Positions 25,244 to 33,582 of a stretch of 46,501 nt of DNA are shown in pieces. Position 1 is the stretch's first letter, and each line of letters starts with the position of its first letter. The position numbers were made by a program, and so were the translations under genes. This DNA comes from an uncultured Enterocloster sp. Its GTDB lineage: Bacteria; Bacillota; Clostridia; Lachnospirales; Lachnospiraceae. The notes below the pieces were generated by a model, which saw only the letters and a list, made by a program, of their open reading frames with translations, did no database searches and was not told where the DNA came from. The DNA is taken from NCBI GenBank assembly GCA_944383785.1, contig CALWQV010000011.1:1-46501 (forward strand). The letters are read 5' to 3'.

Positions 25244-26737
25244 CTAAATCCTTAAAATTCCCTTTACCGTATCCTTCATCTCATGGACGCCGCACTCCAT
25301 ATTGTGGCGAATGGGGGCGGTGCGGATCTCTTCTACCGCTTTTGGCACCGGGATGCCGGAAAGGCTGCTCAATGCGTCTACCACCTCAAACTCGTCCTTT
25401 CCCTCTACCGCTTCCCTGCCTTTAATGGCCTCCATCACACTGTGGGAGAACTTAAATGGGCTGGCGGTGGAAGCGATCACCGTCTTGGTCTCATCACCGG
25501 TCCGCTGCCGGTACTGCCGGTAAACGGCTGCGGCAACGCCGGTATGGGTGTCCACCAGATAGCCCGTATCCTCAAAAATCCGGCGGATCTCCTCCGCATC
25601 CTCATCCTCTGTGGCAAAACCGCCTGCGAAATCGGACAAAAATTCCCGCATCTCATCGGTGACCGTATAGGCGCCCTGACCGGACAGCTCCTTCATCAGC
25701 TCTTTTGTGGCCTCGGTGTCCCTTCCGGCGCTCAGATAGATCAGCCGCTCCAGATTGCTGGAAATCAGAATGTCCATAGATGGAGAGCTGGTCAGCACAA
25801 ACTCCCGGTTCCGGTCATAGGTTCCGGTGGCGAAGAAGTCGTAAAGCACCTTGTTCTCATTGGAAGCGCAGATCAAGGTCTTGATGGGCAGCCCCATAGC
25901 CTTCGCGAAGTAGGCGGCCAGGATATTTCCGAAGTTCCCGGTGGGAACAGTTACGTTAATCTCCTCCCCCTCCTCGATCTCCTGGTTCTCCAGAAGCTTG
26001 GCATAAGCATATACATAGTATACCACCTGGGGAACCAGTCTTCCTATATTAATGGAATTGGCGGAGGAAAACTGATAGCCTGCGGCCGCCAGCTCCTTCT
26101 CAAGCTCCTTGTCGGCAAACAGCCTCTTTACGCCGCTCTGGGCGTCGTCAAAGTTTCCGTGGATGGCCACCACGCTGGTGTTGTCTCCTTTTTGTGTGCG
26201 CATCTGAAGCTCCTGGACTTTACTGACCCCGCCCTTCGGGTAAAAGACAATGATCTTCGTACCCGGAACGTCCGCGAATCCCGCCATAGCCGCCTTTCCC
26301 GTATCCCCCGAGGTAGCGGTGAGGATCACGATCTCATGATCCACATGGTTCTTTCTGGCCGCCGCCGTCATCAGATGGGGCAGAATGGACAGCGCCATAT
26401 CCTTAAAGGCAATAGTGCTGCCGTGATACAGCTCCAGAAAATACTCGCCCTCCACCTTTGCCAAAGGCGCGATCTCCTCCGTATCAAACTTCTCATCGTA
26501 TGCCCTGGCGATACAGCTTCTTAATTCGTCCTCTGTAAAATCGGTCAAAAATAACCGCATCACCCGGTAAGCCGTCTCCTGGTAGGAAAGGCCCGCCAGC
26601 TCTTTTAACGGAACATCCAGCTTCGGGATCTCTGTCGGCATAAACAGCCCGCCGTCCTGGGCCAGACCCTTTAAAATCGCCTGGGATGAGGTTACTCCCG
26701 TCTCCCCGCCTCTGGTGCTTAAATAGGATAAACCCAT
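25244..26737 (-). CDS. thrC: Threonine synthase
   Basis: A 497-residue pyridoxal-phosphate enzyme that converts O-phosphohomoserine to threonine. The N-terminus LSYLSTRGGE and the length fit the long bacterial class. The cofactor lysine is probably Lys112 in HGSTIAFKDMAL, and TATSGDTGKAAMAGF supplies the phosphate-binding loop. GNFGNILAAYFAKAMGLP and the C-terminal HTGVAAAVY are also typical. The start at 26737 is preferred because GAGAGGAAAAAGAG precedes it and the family N-terminus begins there; an in-frame start at 26800 lies upstream of the expected transcription start. No leader peptide or threonine-codon attenuator was seen. Confidence 0.95.
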   Translation of the reverse strand: MGLSYLSTRGGETGVTSSQAILKGLAQDGGLFMPTEIPKLDVPLKELAGLSYQETAYRVMRLFLTDFTEDELRSCIARAYDEKFDTEEIAPLAKVEGEYFLELYHGSTIAFKDMALSILPHLMTAAARKNHVDHEIVILTATSGDTGKAAMAGFADVPGTKIIVFYPKGGVSKVQELQMRTQKGDNTSVVAIHGNFDDAQSGVKRLFADKELEKELAAAGYQFSSANSINIGRLVPQVVYYVYAYAKLLENQEIEEGEEINVTVPTGNFGNILAAYFAKAMGLPIKTLICASNENKVLYDFFATGTYDRNREFVLTSSPSMDILISSNLERLIYLSAGRDTEATKELMKELSGQGAYTVTDEMREFLSDFAGGFATEDEDAEEIRRIFEDTGYLVDTHTGVAAAVYRQYRQRTGDETKTVIASTASPFKFSHSVMEAIKGREAVEGKDEFEVVDALSSLSGIPVPKAVEEIRTAPIRHNMECGVHEMKDTVKGILRI

Positions 26738-26790
26738 CTCTTTTTCCTCTCTTCCGCAATTTTCTGCAAAGTAATGTTTTTGTACTTTCG

Positions 26791-26819
26791 ATCTTAACAC
26801 ATTTCACCTGGCCGCGCAA
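26791..26819 (-). promoter_or_regulatory. Promoter of thrC
   Basis: On the minus strand TTGCGC (26814-26819) and TAAGAT (26791-26796) are 17 bases apart, giving a leader of about 47 bases. Confidence 0.55.
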
Positions 26820-26923
26820 CCGAAAGATACTTCAAAGCCCTCTCTCCGTGATGTGTATGAATATTCACAATCAAAAAGCTGTGATCTTAACAATATTTTT
26901 ATTGTATTTTTTCATGAGAAGTA

Positions 26924-26952
26924 TTGACTTTTGAAAAAATTGGGCATATAAT
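26924..26952 (+). promoter_or_regulatory. Promoter of the amino-acid ABC transporter operon
   Basis: TTGACT (26924-26929) and TATAAT (26947-26952) stand 17 bases apart, one base from consensus. Transcription would begin near 26959 and give a leader of about 150 bases before the ATPase gene. I see no recognised riboswitch or attenuator in that leader, only a weak GAGC/GCTC stem. Confidence 0.85.
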
Positions 26953-27108
26953 GCAGATACGACATCGGAAAACGGTGGTTTACGTAAGAGCAAAGGCGCT
27001 CAAAACATCCCATCCTGGCATGGAATTTTTTGAGTGTATTTTTTTACAAAATTTTTATGAATTTCCTGTAGTAACGGTTATATTTCTCTATGAAAGGTGG
27101 AAGTATCT

Positions 27109-27831
27109 ATGATTAAGGTAAATCATCTGAAAAAGAATTTCGGCGACCTGGAGGTCTTAAAAGACATTAACCTGACGGTACAGGAAGGCGAGAAGCTGGT
27201 CATCATCGGTCCTTCCGGCAGCGGCAAGAGCACCCTGATCCGCTGCATGAACTACTTAGAAGAGCCTACAGCCGGCGAGGTCTACATCAACGACCAGAAG
27301 CTGACCCATAAGAACCGGGGGGAGATGGCGCGGAAGTATTCCTCCATGGTGTTCCAGCAGTTTAATCTTTACCCCCATATGACGGTGCTTCAGAACCTGA
27401 CGCTGGCTCCTATTAAGCTTCAGAAGGTGCCCAAAGCCCAGGCGGAAGCGGAAGCCATGAAGTACTTAGAGCGTGTGGGACTGGCTGACAAGGCGGACAG
27501 CTATCCCCAGAATTTATCCGGCGGGCAGCAGCAGCGGGTGGCCATCGCCAGAGCTCTCTGCACCAAGCAGAAGCTGATCCTCTTTGACGAGCCCACCTCC
27601 GCTCTTGACCCGGAGATGGTTCAGGAGGTTTTAGATGTAATGGTGAATCTGTCCAAGGAAAATATTACCATGGTCTGCGTAACCCACGAGATGGGTTTTG
27701 CCAAGCAGGTGGCGGACCGGGTAATCTTTATGGACGACGGAACCATTGTAGAAGAGGGAACTCCGGAACATTTCTTTGAGAATCCGGAGAACGAGAGAAC
27801 CAAGGCGTTCTTAAGCAAGATTTTAAACTAA
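27109..27831 (+). CDS. Polar amino-acid ABC transporter ATPase (GlnQ/HisP type)
   Basis: A 240-residue ATPase of the polar amino-acid uptake family and first gene of a four-gene operon. Walker A is GPSGSGKST (34-42), the signature [15 protein letters not shown], Walker [15 protein letters not shown] and the switch VTHEMGFA. The start at 27109 follows AAAGGTGG by eight bases; a GTG at 27097 lies within that site and is rejected. Placing the ATPase first and the binding protein second is less common than the reverse order. Confidence 0.95.
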   Translation: MIKVNHLKKNFGDLEVLKDINLTVQEGEKLVIIGPSGSGKSTLIRCMNYLEEPTAGEVYINDQKLTHKNRGEMARKYSSMVFQQFNLYPHMTVLQNLTLAPIKLQKVPKAQAEAEAMKYLERVGLADKADSYPQNLSGGQQQRVAIARALCTKQKLILFDEPTSALDPEMVQEVLDVMVNLSKENITMVCVTHEMGFAKQVADRVIFMDDGTIVEEGTPEHFFENPENERTKAFLSKILN

Positions 27832-27903
27832 ACCCTGATTGAAACCACGCTGATTCCGGACGGCTTCTGTCGTCCGAGATTAAAAAATGAGGAGGAAACA
27901 ATT

Positions 27904-28842
27904 ATGAAAAAGAATCTTAAGATCGGCACAGCTCTTTTGGCGGCGGCTCTGGTACTGGGCGCTATGACTGGATGCTCCGGCGGCGATGATTCCGCTTCCA
28001 CCACAGCGGCTGATTCCGGCAGCAGCGCGGCGGACGCCAGCGATTCCGCTGATTCCGGCAGCGAAGCCGCTGACTCCAGCAGCGAGGCCGCTGATTCCGG
28101 GGATGTTGCGGCAGACGTGCAGGCTGTCATCGACGCAGGAGTTTTAAAAGTAGGCGTTAAGACCGACGTTCCCAACTTCAGCCTTTTAAATACCGAGACC
28201 AACGAATACGAAGGCTATGAGGTTGACTTAGCCTACGAGATGGCGGGTGCGATTTTCGGCTGCACCGCCGACGAGGCCAAGGAGAAGAATCTTGTGGAGT
28301 TCACCGGCGTTACCGCCAAGACCAGAGGCCCTCTGATTGAAAACGGCGAGCTGGATATGGTAATTGCCACCTTCACCATCAACGAGGAACGCAAAGAGCT
28401 TTACAACTTCACCACTCCTTACTATGTGGATGCGGTAGGTCTGATGGTGTTAAATGATTCCGGAATCAATTCCATCAACGATCTGGACGGCAAGGTAATC
28501 GGCGTAGCTCAGGGTTCCAACAGCGAGGACTCCTTCAAAACCTACGTAGCCGAGGCCGGTATCGATGTAGAGCCCGTATTCGAGACCTTCGAGGGCTATC
28601 CCGCTCTGGCCACCGCCCTTTCTTCCGGAAACATCGACGTGTTCTCCGTAGACCGCGCAATCCTTTCCGGCTATAAGGACGACACCAACAAGATCCTGGA
28701 CGACCGCTATGCGGAGCAGGAGTACGGCGCTGTCACCAGCTTAGAGGATGAGGGTCTCACTGCCCTGGCCGAAGAGGTAGTAACCGGGTTAATCGACAGC
28801 GGAGCCCTTGACGAAATGCAGACAGAATGGGGAATCAAATAA
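27904..28842 (+). CDS. Amino-acid ABC transporter substrate-binding lipoprotein
   Basis: A 312-residue family 3 solute-binding lipoprotein. The signal peptide ends in the lipobox MTGC with Cys24, followed by a long low-complexity linker (about residues 25-70) made almost only of Ala, Ser, Asp and Gly in repeated AADS-like units. The binding domain starts at VIDAGVLKVGVKTDVPNFSL and contains VEFTGVTAKTRGPLIENGEL and MVIATFTINEERKELYNFT, typical of polar amino-acid binders. GGAGGAAACAATT precedes the start. The ligand (glutamine, glutamate, cystine or another) cannot be settled. Confidence 0.93.
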   Translation: MKKNLKIGTALLAAALVLGAMTGCSGGDDSASTTAADSGSSAADASDSADSGSEAADSSSEAADSGDVAADVQAVIDAGVLKVGVKTDVPNFSLLNTETNEYEGYEVDLAYEMAGAIFGCTADEAKEKNLVEFTGVTAKTRGPLIENGELDMVIATFTINEERKELYNFTTPYYVDAVGLMVLNDSGINSINDLDGKVIGVAQGSNSEDSFKTYVAEAGIDVEPVFETFEGYPALATALSSGNIDVFSVDRAILSGYKDDTNKILDDRYAEQEYGAVTSLEDEGLTALAEEVVTGLIDSGALDEMQTEWGIK

Positions 28843-28845
28843 TAT

Positions 28846-29556
28846 ATGATTAAAGGTCTATTTAAGCTAAAACGCTGGGAAGCGCTGTTTGAAGTCTTCC
28901 CTGAGGAATATTTGCCGGGCTTTATCATGACCTTAGAAGTAGCGCTAACAGGACTCCTGTTAGCGCTGGTTTTAGGTATCATCTTCGGCATGCTTTCCAC
29001 TACAAAAGTTAAAATATGCAGGTTCATTTCCAGGGTATACGTAGAATTTTTCCAGAACACGCCGCTGGTGGTTCAGGTCTTTTTCTACTACAGTTGCCTG
29101 CCCTATCTGATCGGAGGCAGGGTGCCGAAATTTCTTCTCGGAGTCATCGGCGTAGGAATCTACCACGGTGCTTATATTTCGGAGGTAATCCGCACCGGCA
29201 TCGAAGCCGTTCCCAGAGGACAGTTTGACGCAGCCTACTCCCAGGGTTTTTCTTATCTGCAGACCATGCGCTATATTATTCTGCCTCAAACCCTGAAGAT
29301 CATCCTTCCCTCCCTGGCAAATCAGGCCTTAAACCTGGTAAAGAACACTTCCGTTCTGGCCATGGTGGCGGGACTGGATCTGATGTACTACGCGGACCGC
29401 TGGGGCGCGGACCGGGGCTATTTTGTTCAGGCATACTTCAGCTGCGCGCTGCTGTATTTTGCTATCTGCTTCCCCTTGGCAAAGCTGGCCAGATTTTTGG
29501 AAATCCGGGCAAAGCAGACGCCTGTTCCTAAAAAGAGGAAGGGGGTGGCGGCATGA
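28846..29556 (+). CDS. Amino-acid ABC transporter permease 1 (HisM/GlnP family)
   Basis: A 236-residue permease of the polar amino-acid family, starting only three bases after the binding-protein stop. It shows the typical YVEFFQNTPLVVQVFFYYSC segment after the second helix and the EAA coupling loop GIEAVPRGQFDAAYSQGFSY with IILPQTLKIILPSLANQ. The C-terminus is basic. Its last bases overlap the start of the second permease. Confidence 0.93.
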   Translation: MIKGLFKLKRWEALFEVFPEEYLPGFIMTLEVALTGLLLALVLGIIFGMLSTTKVKICRFISRVYVEFFQNTPLVVQVFFYYSCLPYLIGGRVPKFLLGVIGVGIYHGAYISEVIRTGIEAVPRGQFDAAYSQGFSYLQTMRYIILPQTLKIILPSLANQALNLVKNTSVLAMVAGLDLMYYADRWGADRGYFVQAYFSCALLYFAICFPLAKLARFLEIRAKQTPVPKKRKGVAA

Positions 29557-30224
29557 GCTCCATTTTTTCCACGATTTTTACGCCGGCCAATCTGCGGTTT
29601 ATGATGGTGGGACTGGGAAATACTATTATGATTTCCATTGTTACCATCCTGCTGAGCCTGTTCTTCGGAACCATCCTGGCGCTGCTGCGTCACTTCTGCC
29701 ACGGAAAGCTAAAGCTCCTAGCCTGGCTGTCCGGCATCTATATCGAGTTTTTCCGCTGTACGCCCAATATTCTGTGGATTCTCTGGATCCGCTTCACCAT
29801 TAAGGGCGATCCCATCGTGCTGGCGGTCCTTGCCTGCACCCTCTTTACAACAGCGGTGATGGCGGAGATCATCCGCGGGGGCTTAAACGGCATTCCAAAG
29901 GGACAATTTGAAAGCGCCGCGTCCCAGGGCTTCTCCTTTTTCCAAACCCTGGTTTACATCGTGCTTCCTCAGACCTTTAAAAGTCTGATTCCAGCCCTTC
30001 TCTCACAGATGATTACCGTCATCAAGGATACCTCTTTCCTTCGGGTAGTGGATATCGCGGAATTTATGAGAAACAGCAGCGTTGTTATGGGCAGCCTTCA
30101 GTCGGCGCCTCAGATTATCACGCTGTATGGGTTCATCGCCCTCTGTTACTTTATCATCTGCTTCTCCCTCTCCTGCGGGGTTCGTTATTATCAGAAGAAA
30201 TCAGTCAATACAGCCAGGTCCTAA
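29553..30224 (+). CDS. Amino-acid ABC transporter permease 2 (HisQ/GlnP family)
   Basis: A 223-residue partner of the preceding permease; the start overlaps its stop (ATGA) with GGAAGGGGGTGG just upstream. It carries IYIEFFRCTPNILWILWIRF and the coupling loop GLNGIPKGQFESAASQGFSF with IVLPQTFKSLIPALLSQM. Two permeases, one ATPase and one binding protein make a complete importer. The stop codon lies in the loop of the terminator. Confidence 0.93.
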   Translation: MSSIFSTIFTPANLRFMMVGLGNTIMISIVTILLSLFFGTILALLRHFCHGKLKLLAWLSGIYIEFFRCTPNILWILWIRFTIKGDPIVLAVLACTLFTTAVMAEIIRGGLNGIPKGQFESAASQGFSFFQTLVYIVLPQTFKSLIPALLSQMITVIKDTSFLRVVDIAEFMRNSSVVMGSLQSAPQIITLYGFIALCYFIICFSLSCGVRYYQKKSVNTARS

Positions 30225-30244
30225 CAGGGCCTGGCTGCTGTTTT
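30211..30244 (+). terminator. Terminator of the amino-acid transporter operon
   Basis: Arms CAGCCAGGTCCT (30211-30222) and AGGGCCTGGCTG (30226-30237) with one mismatch, followed by CTGTTTT. It overlaps the last codons of the permease gene. Confidence 0.75.
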
Positions 30245-30248
30245 GGGA

Positions 30249-31099
30249 TTAATTCTTTTCTGACAGGAGTGCCCGCAGACGCTGAATCGCGCCCTCCTTT
30301 TCGTCCAATTCTTTCCTGGCAGAATCAAGCTGCTGGTCTTTGCTCTACAGCTCTCTTTCCTTCCGTTCCAGCTCTTCCTGCTGCTGTTCCACCATATGCT
30401 TCACCGTATTGGAATCCAGTATTTTTAATGTCTTCGAATAATACGAGCAGGTAATTTATAACCAGCTGTAAGTTGCCGCAAAAAAAGATTTTGGGGCCCA
30501 ATTATCCGAGGAAGAGGTTTTGGACATGATTCAGTCTGAGAGGGATTGCATTCCAGGTACACATCCCTCTCAGAGCGGCTGAAGGATGAGTTCTTGGGGT
30601 TTTGCATGGGGACAAGAGGATTAAATCTGACCTATGACCCATGTTTAAGGCACTATCCCCCTAGCAGTTTCTATCCAGACTGGGGAGCTTCTGAGCCCGT
30701 GCCTGGGAGAACCAATACAGATTTTGAAAGCCCTGCTCACCGAGTCTAGCCGTTTGGCTGAGGAATCCTCTCTGCTGGTAATGAATTTGCTGGTGCAGCT
30801 GGAGACAGGAACGTTAGCGAATATCAAGACCCAACGTATCGGGTATATGTTCCCAGACCAGCGGTGCGCCTGCTGCTCCGGCGACCTGGTGCTGCGCCGG
30901 TATTCCCAGGTGAGGGATCAGGGCCTCTTTTCCTATCAGCATATTCAGAAAGTCTATACCATTGTGCTGTTGTACCCGGAATTTGGGGAGATCTATTACC
31001 AAGTATTCCAGTTCCGGCGCAACATAGAGGTATTTTGCTTTTGCCAAAGAAAGGCTCACACATTGGGGTCTTACGGCGAAGCGCCGGACTGAAAATCAT
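30249..31099 (-). pseudogene. Degraded PD-(D/E)XK nuclease/transposase-family gene with inverted centre
   Basis: Three pieces of one gene. On the minus strand 31099-31042 encodes an N-terminus (MIFSPALRRKTPMCEPFFGK). On the plus strand about 30441-31041 encodes the central part: KKDFGAQLSEEEVLDMIQSE, GFCMGTRGLNLTYDP, LAEESSLLVMNLLVQLETGT, IGYMFPDQRCACCSGDLVLR, FSYQHIQKVYTIVLL and YPEFGEIYYQVFQFRRNIE. On the minus strand 30440-30249 encodes the coiled-coil end (YSKTLKILDSNTVKHMVEQQ, finishing LRALLSEKN). Turning the central segment round would restore gene order. The central part has at least three frameshifts and in-frame stops (for example at 30469), and the end piece has a stop at 30345-30347. 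About 100 residues also seem missing between VYTIVLL and YPEFG, judged from recalled family members. This explains the whole 1-kb stretch that lacks an intact gene. Confidence 0.75.
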
Positions 31100-31228
31100 A
31101 CGGAATTGTATTAAAGAGCTTTCAGATAAATTAACTATAGCATACGGGATGGGATTGTATCAAGAAAAAGATAGAAAAAATACAATTAGTCTGCTACAAT
31201 GGTATCATTCAACTTAGGAGCTATACAT

Positions 31229-31972
31229 ATGTACTACAGCCACATTATAACCGGCCGTTTTTTAAAGCGGCCCAACCGTTTTATCGCCCATGTGCAGCTT
31301 AACCAGGAAATTGTAATCTGCCACGTTAAAAATACAGGGCGCTGTAAGGAACTGCTTCTGCCCGGCGCAGCAGTCGTTTTGGAATATCACCCGGACTGGG
31401 AAAGCTCCGGACGAAGGACTGCCTACGATCTAATCGCGGTCTACAAGGGAAATCTTTTAATCAATATGGATTCCCAGGCCCCCAACCGTGCTGCCTGGGA
31501 GTGGATTAATCAGCCGGAAGCTGTTTCTTATTTAGCTGACACGATGAAACCCGACGTCATTCCGCTGCGCCTTTTTACCCCCCGCAGAGAAGTCTCCCAT
31601 GGAGACTCCCGCTTTGACCTGGCCTTTTCTCTGGAACAGCCAGGTGGTAGACAAGTTCCCGCTTTCATGGAAGTAAAGGGCGTAACACTGGAAGAAAACG
31701 GCGCCGCCCGCTTTCCGGACGCCCCCACCGAGCGGGGTGTCAAGCACCTTCACGGCCTGATCAGGGCCTTGGATGAAGGATATCTGGCCTATGTCCTTTT
31801 TGTCATTCAGATGAAGGGAATGAAGTCCTTTTCCCCCAACGATCAGACCCACCCAGCCTTCGGAAACGCCCTGCGGGAGGCCGCCGCAAGAGGCGTGCGC
31901 ATCCTTGCCATGGACTGTCTGGTGACTCCGGATTCTATGCAGATTGATCAGCCGGTGCCTGTTATTTTGTAA
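31229..31972 (+). CDS. sfsA: SfsA family DNA-binding/nuclease-like protein
   Basis: A 247-residue SfsA (sugar fermentation stimulation) protein. Family features are GRFLKRPNRFIAHVQL at the start, CHVKNTGRCKELLLPGA in the OB-like N-terminal part, and a PD-(D/E)XK-like core with DSRFDLAF, AFMEVKGVTLE, FPDAPTERGVKHL and LFVIQMKG. The molecular role is uncertain; it was described as a DNA-binding regulator in Escherichia coli. The start at 31229 is chosen from the AGGAG site eight bases upstream and from conservation; the upstream in-frame start adds ten unrelated residues. It is monocistronic with a terminator. Confidence 0.92.
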   Translation: MYYSHIITGRFLKRPNRFIAHVQLNQEIVICHVKNTGRCKELLLPGAAVVLEYHPDWESSGRRTAYDLIAVYKGNLLINMDSQAPNRAAWEWINQPEAVSYLADTMKPDVIPLRLFTPRREVSHGDSRFDLAFSLEQPGGRQVPAFMEVKGVTLEENGAARFPDAPTERGVKHLHGLIRALDEGYLAYVLFVIQMKGMKSFSPNDQTHPAFGNALREAAARGVRILAMDCLVTPDSMQIDQPVPVIL

Positions 31973-31973
31973 A

Positions 31974-32010
31974 AAAAGAGACAGCTGTACACAACAGACT
32001 GTCTCTTTTC
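31974..32010 (+). terminator. Terminator after sfsA
   Basis: Perfect 11-base arms AAAAGAGACAG (31974-31984) and CTGTCTCTTTT (31999-32009), with the stem ending in T-residues; it overlaps the sfsA stop region. Confidence 0.85.
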
Positions 32011-32063
32011 ATATACTGTCTTAAGTAATCTTCCGCTTCAAATGATTGGAAAGGACGGCTTTT

Positions 32064-32363
32064 ATGGTAGTCCCTTTAAGCAGCCTGGCCTCCGGTCAAA
32101 CTGGCCGCGTCGTATGGATTGCGGCTGAACCGGAGAAGGAACATCAGCTCTCCAAACTCGGTTTTACACCTGATCAAACTATAACCTGTCTCTTAAAGGG
32201 GCGTCCGGGCTGTATGTCCGCTTATCTGGCGGACCGAACGGTTTTTGGACTGCGCGAAAGGGATGCGCAGGTTATTTTGGTGCGCACTGAAACGTCAGTT
32301 ACTCCCCCTCATTCGTCAAATGCAGCCGGTCCAGCACATAGAAGATCAAGCTCAGCGCCATAG
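32064..32363 (+). CDS. FeoA-domain protein
   Basis: A 99-residue protein whose first 75 residues form a FeoA (SH3-like) domain: LSSLASGQTGRVVWI, LSKLGFTPDQTITCLLKG and the C-terminal strand DRTVFGLRERDAQVILV. FeoA usually aids the ferrous iron transporter FeoB, but no feoB is nearby. The last 22 residues are unlike FeoA and are encoded where the gene overlaps the 3' end of the convergent uraA gene by 65 bases, so a former stop may have been lost. The start at 32064 follows GGAAAGGA; a TTG at 32046 lies too close to that site. Confidence 0.75.
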   Translation: MVVPLSSLASGQTGRVVWIAAEPEKEHQLSKLGFTPDQTITCLLKGRPGCMSAYLADRTVFGLRERDAQVILVRTETSVTPPHSSNAAGPAHRRSSSAP

Positions 32364-33555
32364 CTGTCACGCAGGCCAGCACCATTCCGGTCAGCTGAAT
32401 ATTGCCGATCTTCACCGCAATTCCCGAAAGACCTGTGACAAAAATCACGCTGGTAAGAGCCAGATTCCGGGAATTGCCGTAGTCCACTTGGGCGTCCACC
32501 AGCACCCTTAAGCCGGAGGTTCCGATCATGCCGTAAAGCAGGAAGGAAATTCCGCCGATCACCGGTCCGGGAATCGTAGAAATCAGGGTGGAAAGCTTGC
32601 CAATAAAAGAGCAAAGGATCGAGAGCACAGCCGCGCCACCGATGACCCTTACGCTGTAAACCCGCGTTACCGCCATAACACCGATATTCTCGCCGTAGGT
32701 GGTTGTAGGCACGGAGCCGATCAGGCCAGACAGCATGGTAGAGAAATTATCTCCAAAAAGGGTACGGTGAAGCCCCGGCTCCGTCAAAAGATCCCGCCCC
32801 ACAATCTTGCTGGTAACCACCTGATGGCCGATGTGTTCAGAGGTGATGACCAAGATGACCGGGAGAATAATCATGATGGCGTTGGGATCAAATTTGGGAA
32901 AGCTGAAATTAGGCATGGAGAAAATAGGGGCTGCCGCCACCTGGGCAAAATCCACCAGCCCGCAGGCCAGAGCCGTCCCGTATCCGCAGATGACCGCAAT
33001 CAAAATTGGGATCACAGAAAGGAAACCCCTGAAAAGGATGGAGCCAAATACCGCCACTCCCAGCGTCACCAAAAATACAATCAGGTTTCCAGGTTCTATG
33101 GTTTCAGCCAGCAGCCCCGCGTTTTCCGCTGCATTTCCCGAAAGCTCCAGGCCAATGAGGGCCACTACCGGCCCCATCGCAGCAGGCGGAAGCACCACGT
33201 CAATCCACCGGGTGCCGAATTTATACACGATAAAGGCTAGGATACAGCCGCAGAAGCCTACCACTACAAATCCGCCCAAGGCATATTCATAGCCCATAGT
33301 TTCAATGACAATCCCAGCCGGGGCCAGGAAGGCAAAGCTGGAACCCAAGTAAGCCGGGGCCTTTCCCTTCGTCACCGCGATAAAGAGCAAGGTGCCAACG
33401 CCGTTCATAAACAGCACAACCGCCGGGTTAATCCCGAACAGGAATGGCACCAGAACGGAAGCGCCGAACATGGCGAACATATGCTGAATGCTTAAGGGGA
33501 TTAAAAGCTTTAAGGGTACTTTGTCTTCTACCTGAATGATGCGATGATTCTCCAT
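32299..33555 (-). CDS. uraA: Uracil permease (NCS2 family)
   Basis: A 418-residue NCS2 nucleobase transporter with about fourteen membrane segments. The N-terminus (LKLLIPLSIQHMFAMFGASV) has the conserved QH pair, and the substrate-site segments read TSEHIGHQVV and VPTTTYGENIGVMAVTRVYS, characteristic of uracil rather than xanthine carriers. Import is proton-coupled in studied homologues. CAAAGGAGGAAAAA precedes the start. It is 27 bases downstream of the Suv3-like helicase gene and may be the last gene of that run. No pyrR-type attenuator is visible in the short leader. Confidence 0.9.
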   Translation of the reverse strand: MENHRIIQVEDKVPLKLLIPLSIQHMFAMFGASVLVPFLFGINPAVVLFMNGVGTLLFIAVTKGKAPAYLGSSFAFLAPAGIVIETMGYEYALGGFVVVGFCGCILAFIVYKFGTRWIDVVLPPAAMGPVVALIGLELSGNAAENAGLLAETIEPGNLIVFLVTLGVAVFGSILFRGFLSVIPILIAVICGYGTALACGLVDFAQVAAAPIFSMPNFSFPKFDPNAIMIILPVILVITSEHIGHQVVTSKIVGRDLLTEPGLHRTLFGDNFSTMLSGLIGSVPTTTYGENIGVMAVTRVYSVRVIGGAAVLSILCSFIGKLSTLISTIPGPVIGGISFLLYGMIGTSGLRVLVDAQVDYGNSRNLALTSVIFVTGLSGIAVKIGNIQLTGMVLACVTAMALSLIFYVLDRLHLTNEGE

Positions 33556-33582
33556 TTTTTCCTCCTTTGCGTTTTCATACTC

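Noticed and set aside
25283-26524. Long open frame (413 codons) antisense to thrC
   Set aside because: It mirrors the strongly conserved thrC frame, has no ribosome-binding site of note and its translation resembles no family I know; the GC-rich coding strand explains it.
26858-26867. TGAATATTCA as an ArgR (ARG box) site upstream of the amino-acid transporter
   Set aside because: The half-sites touch, whereas ARG boxes need a four-base spacer between TGAAT and ATTCA; there is no second copy.
27050-27064. CodY-box-like sequence in the leader of the amino-acid transporter operon
   Set aside because: About 11 of 15 positions match in a very AT-rich leader, which is expected by chance.
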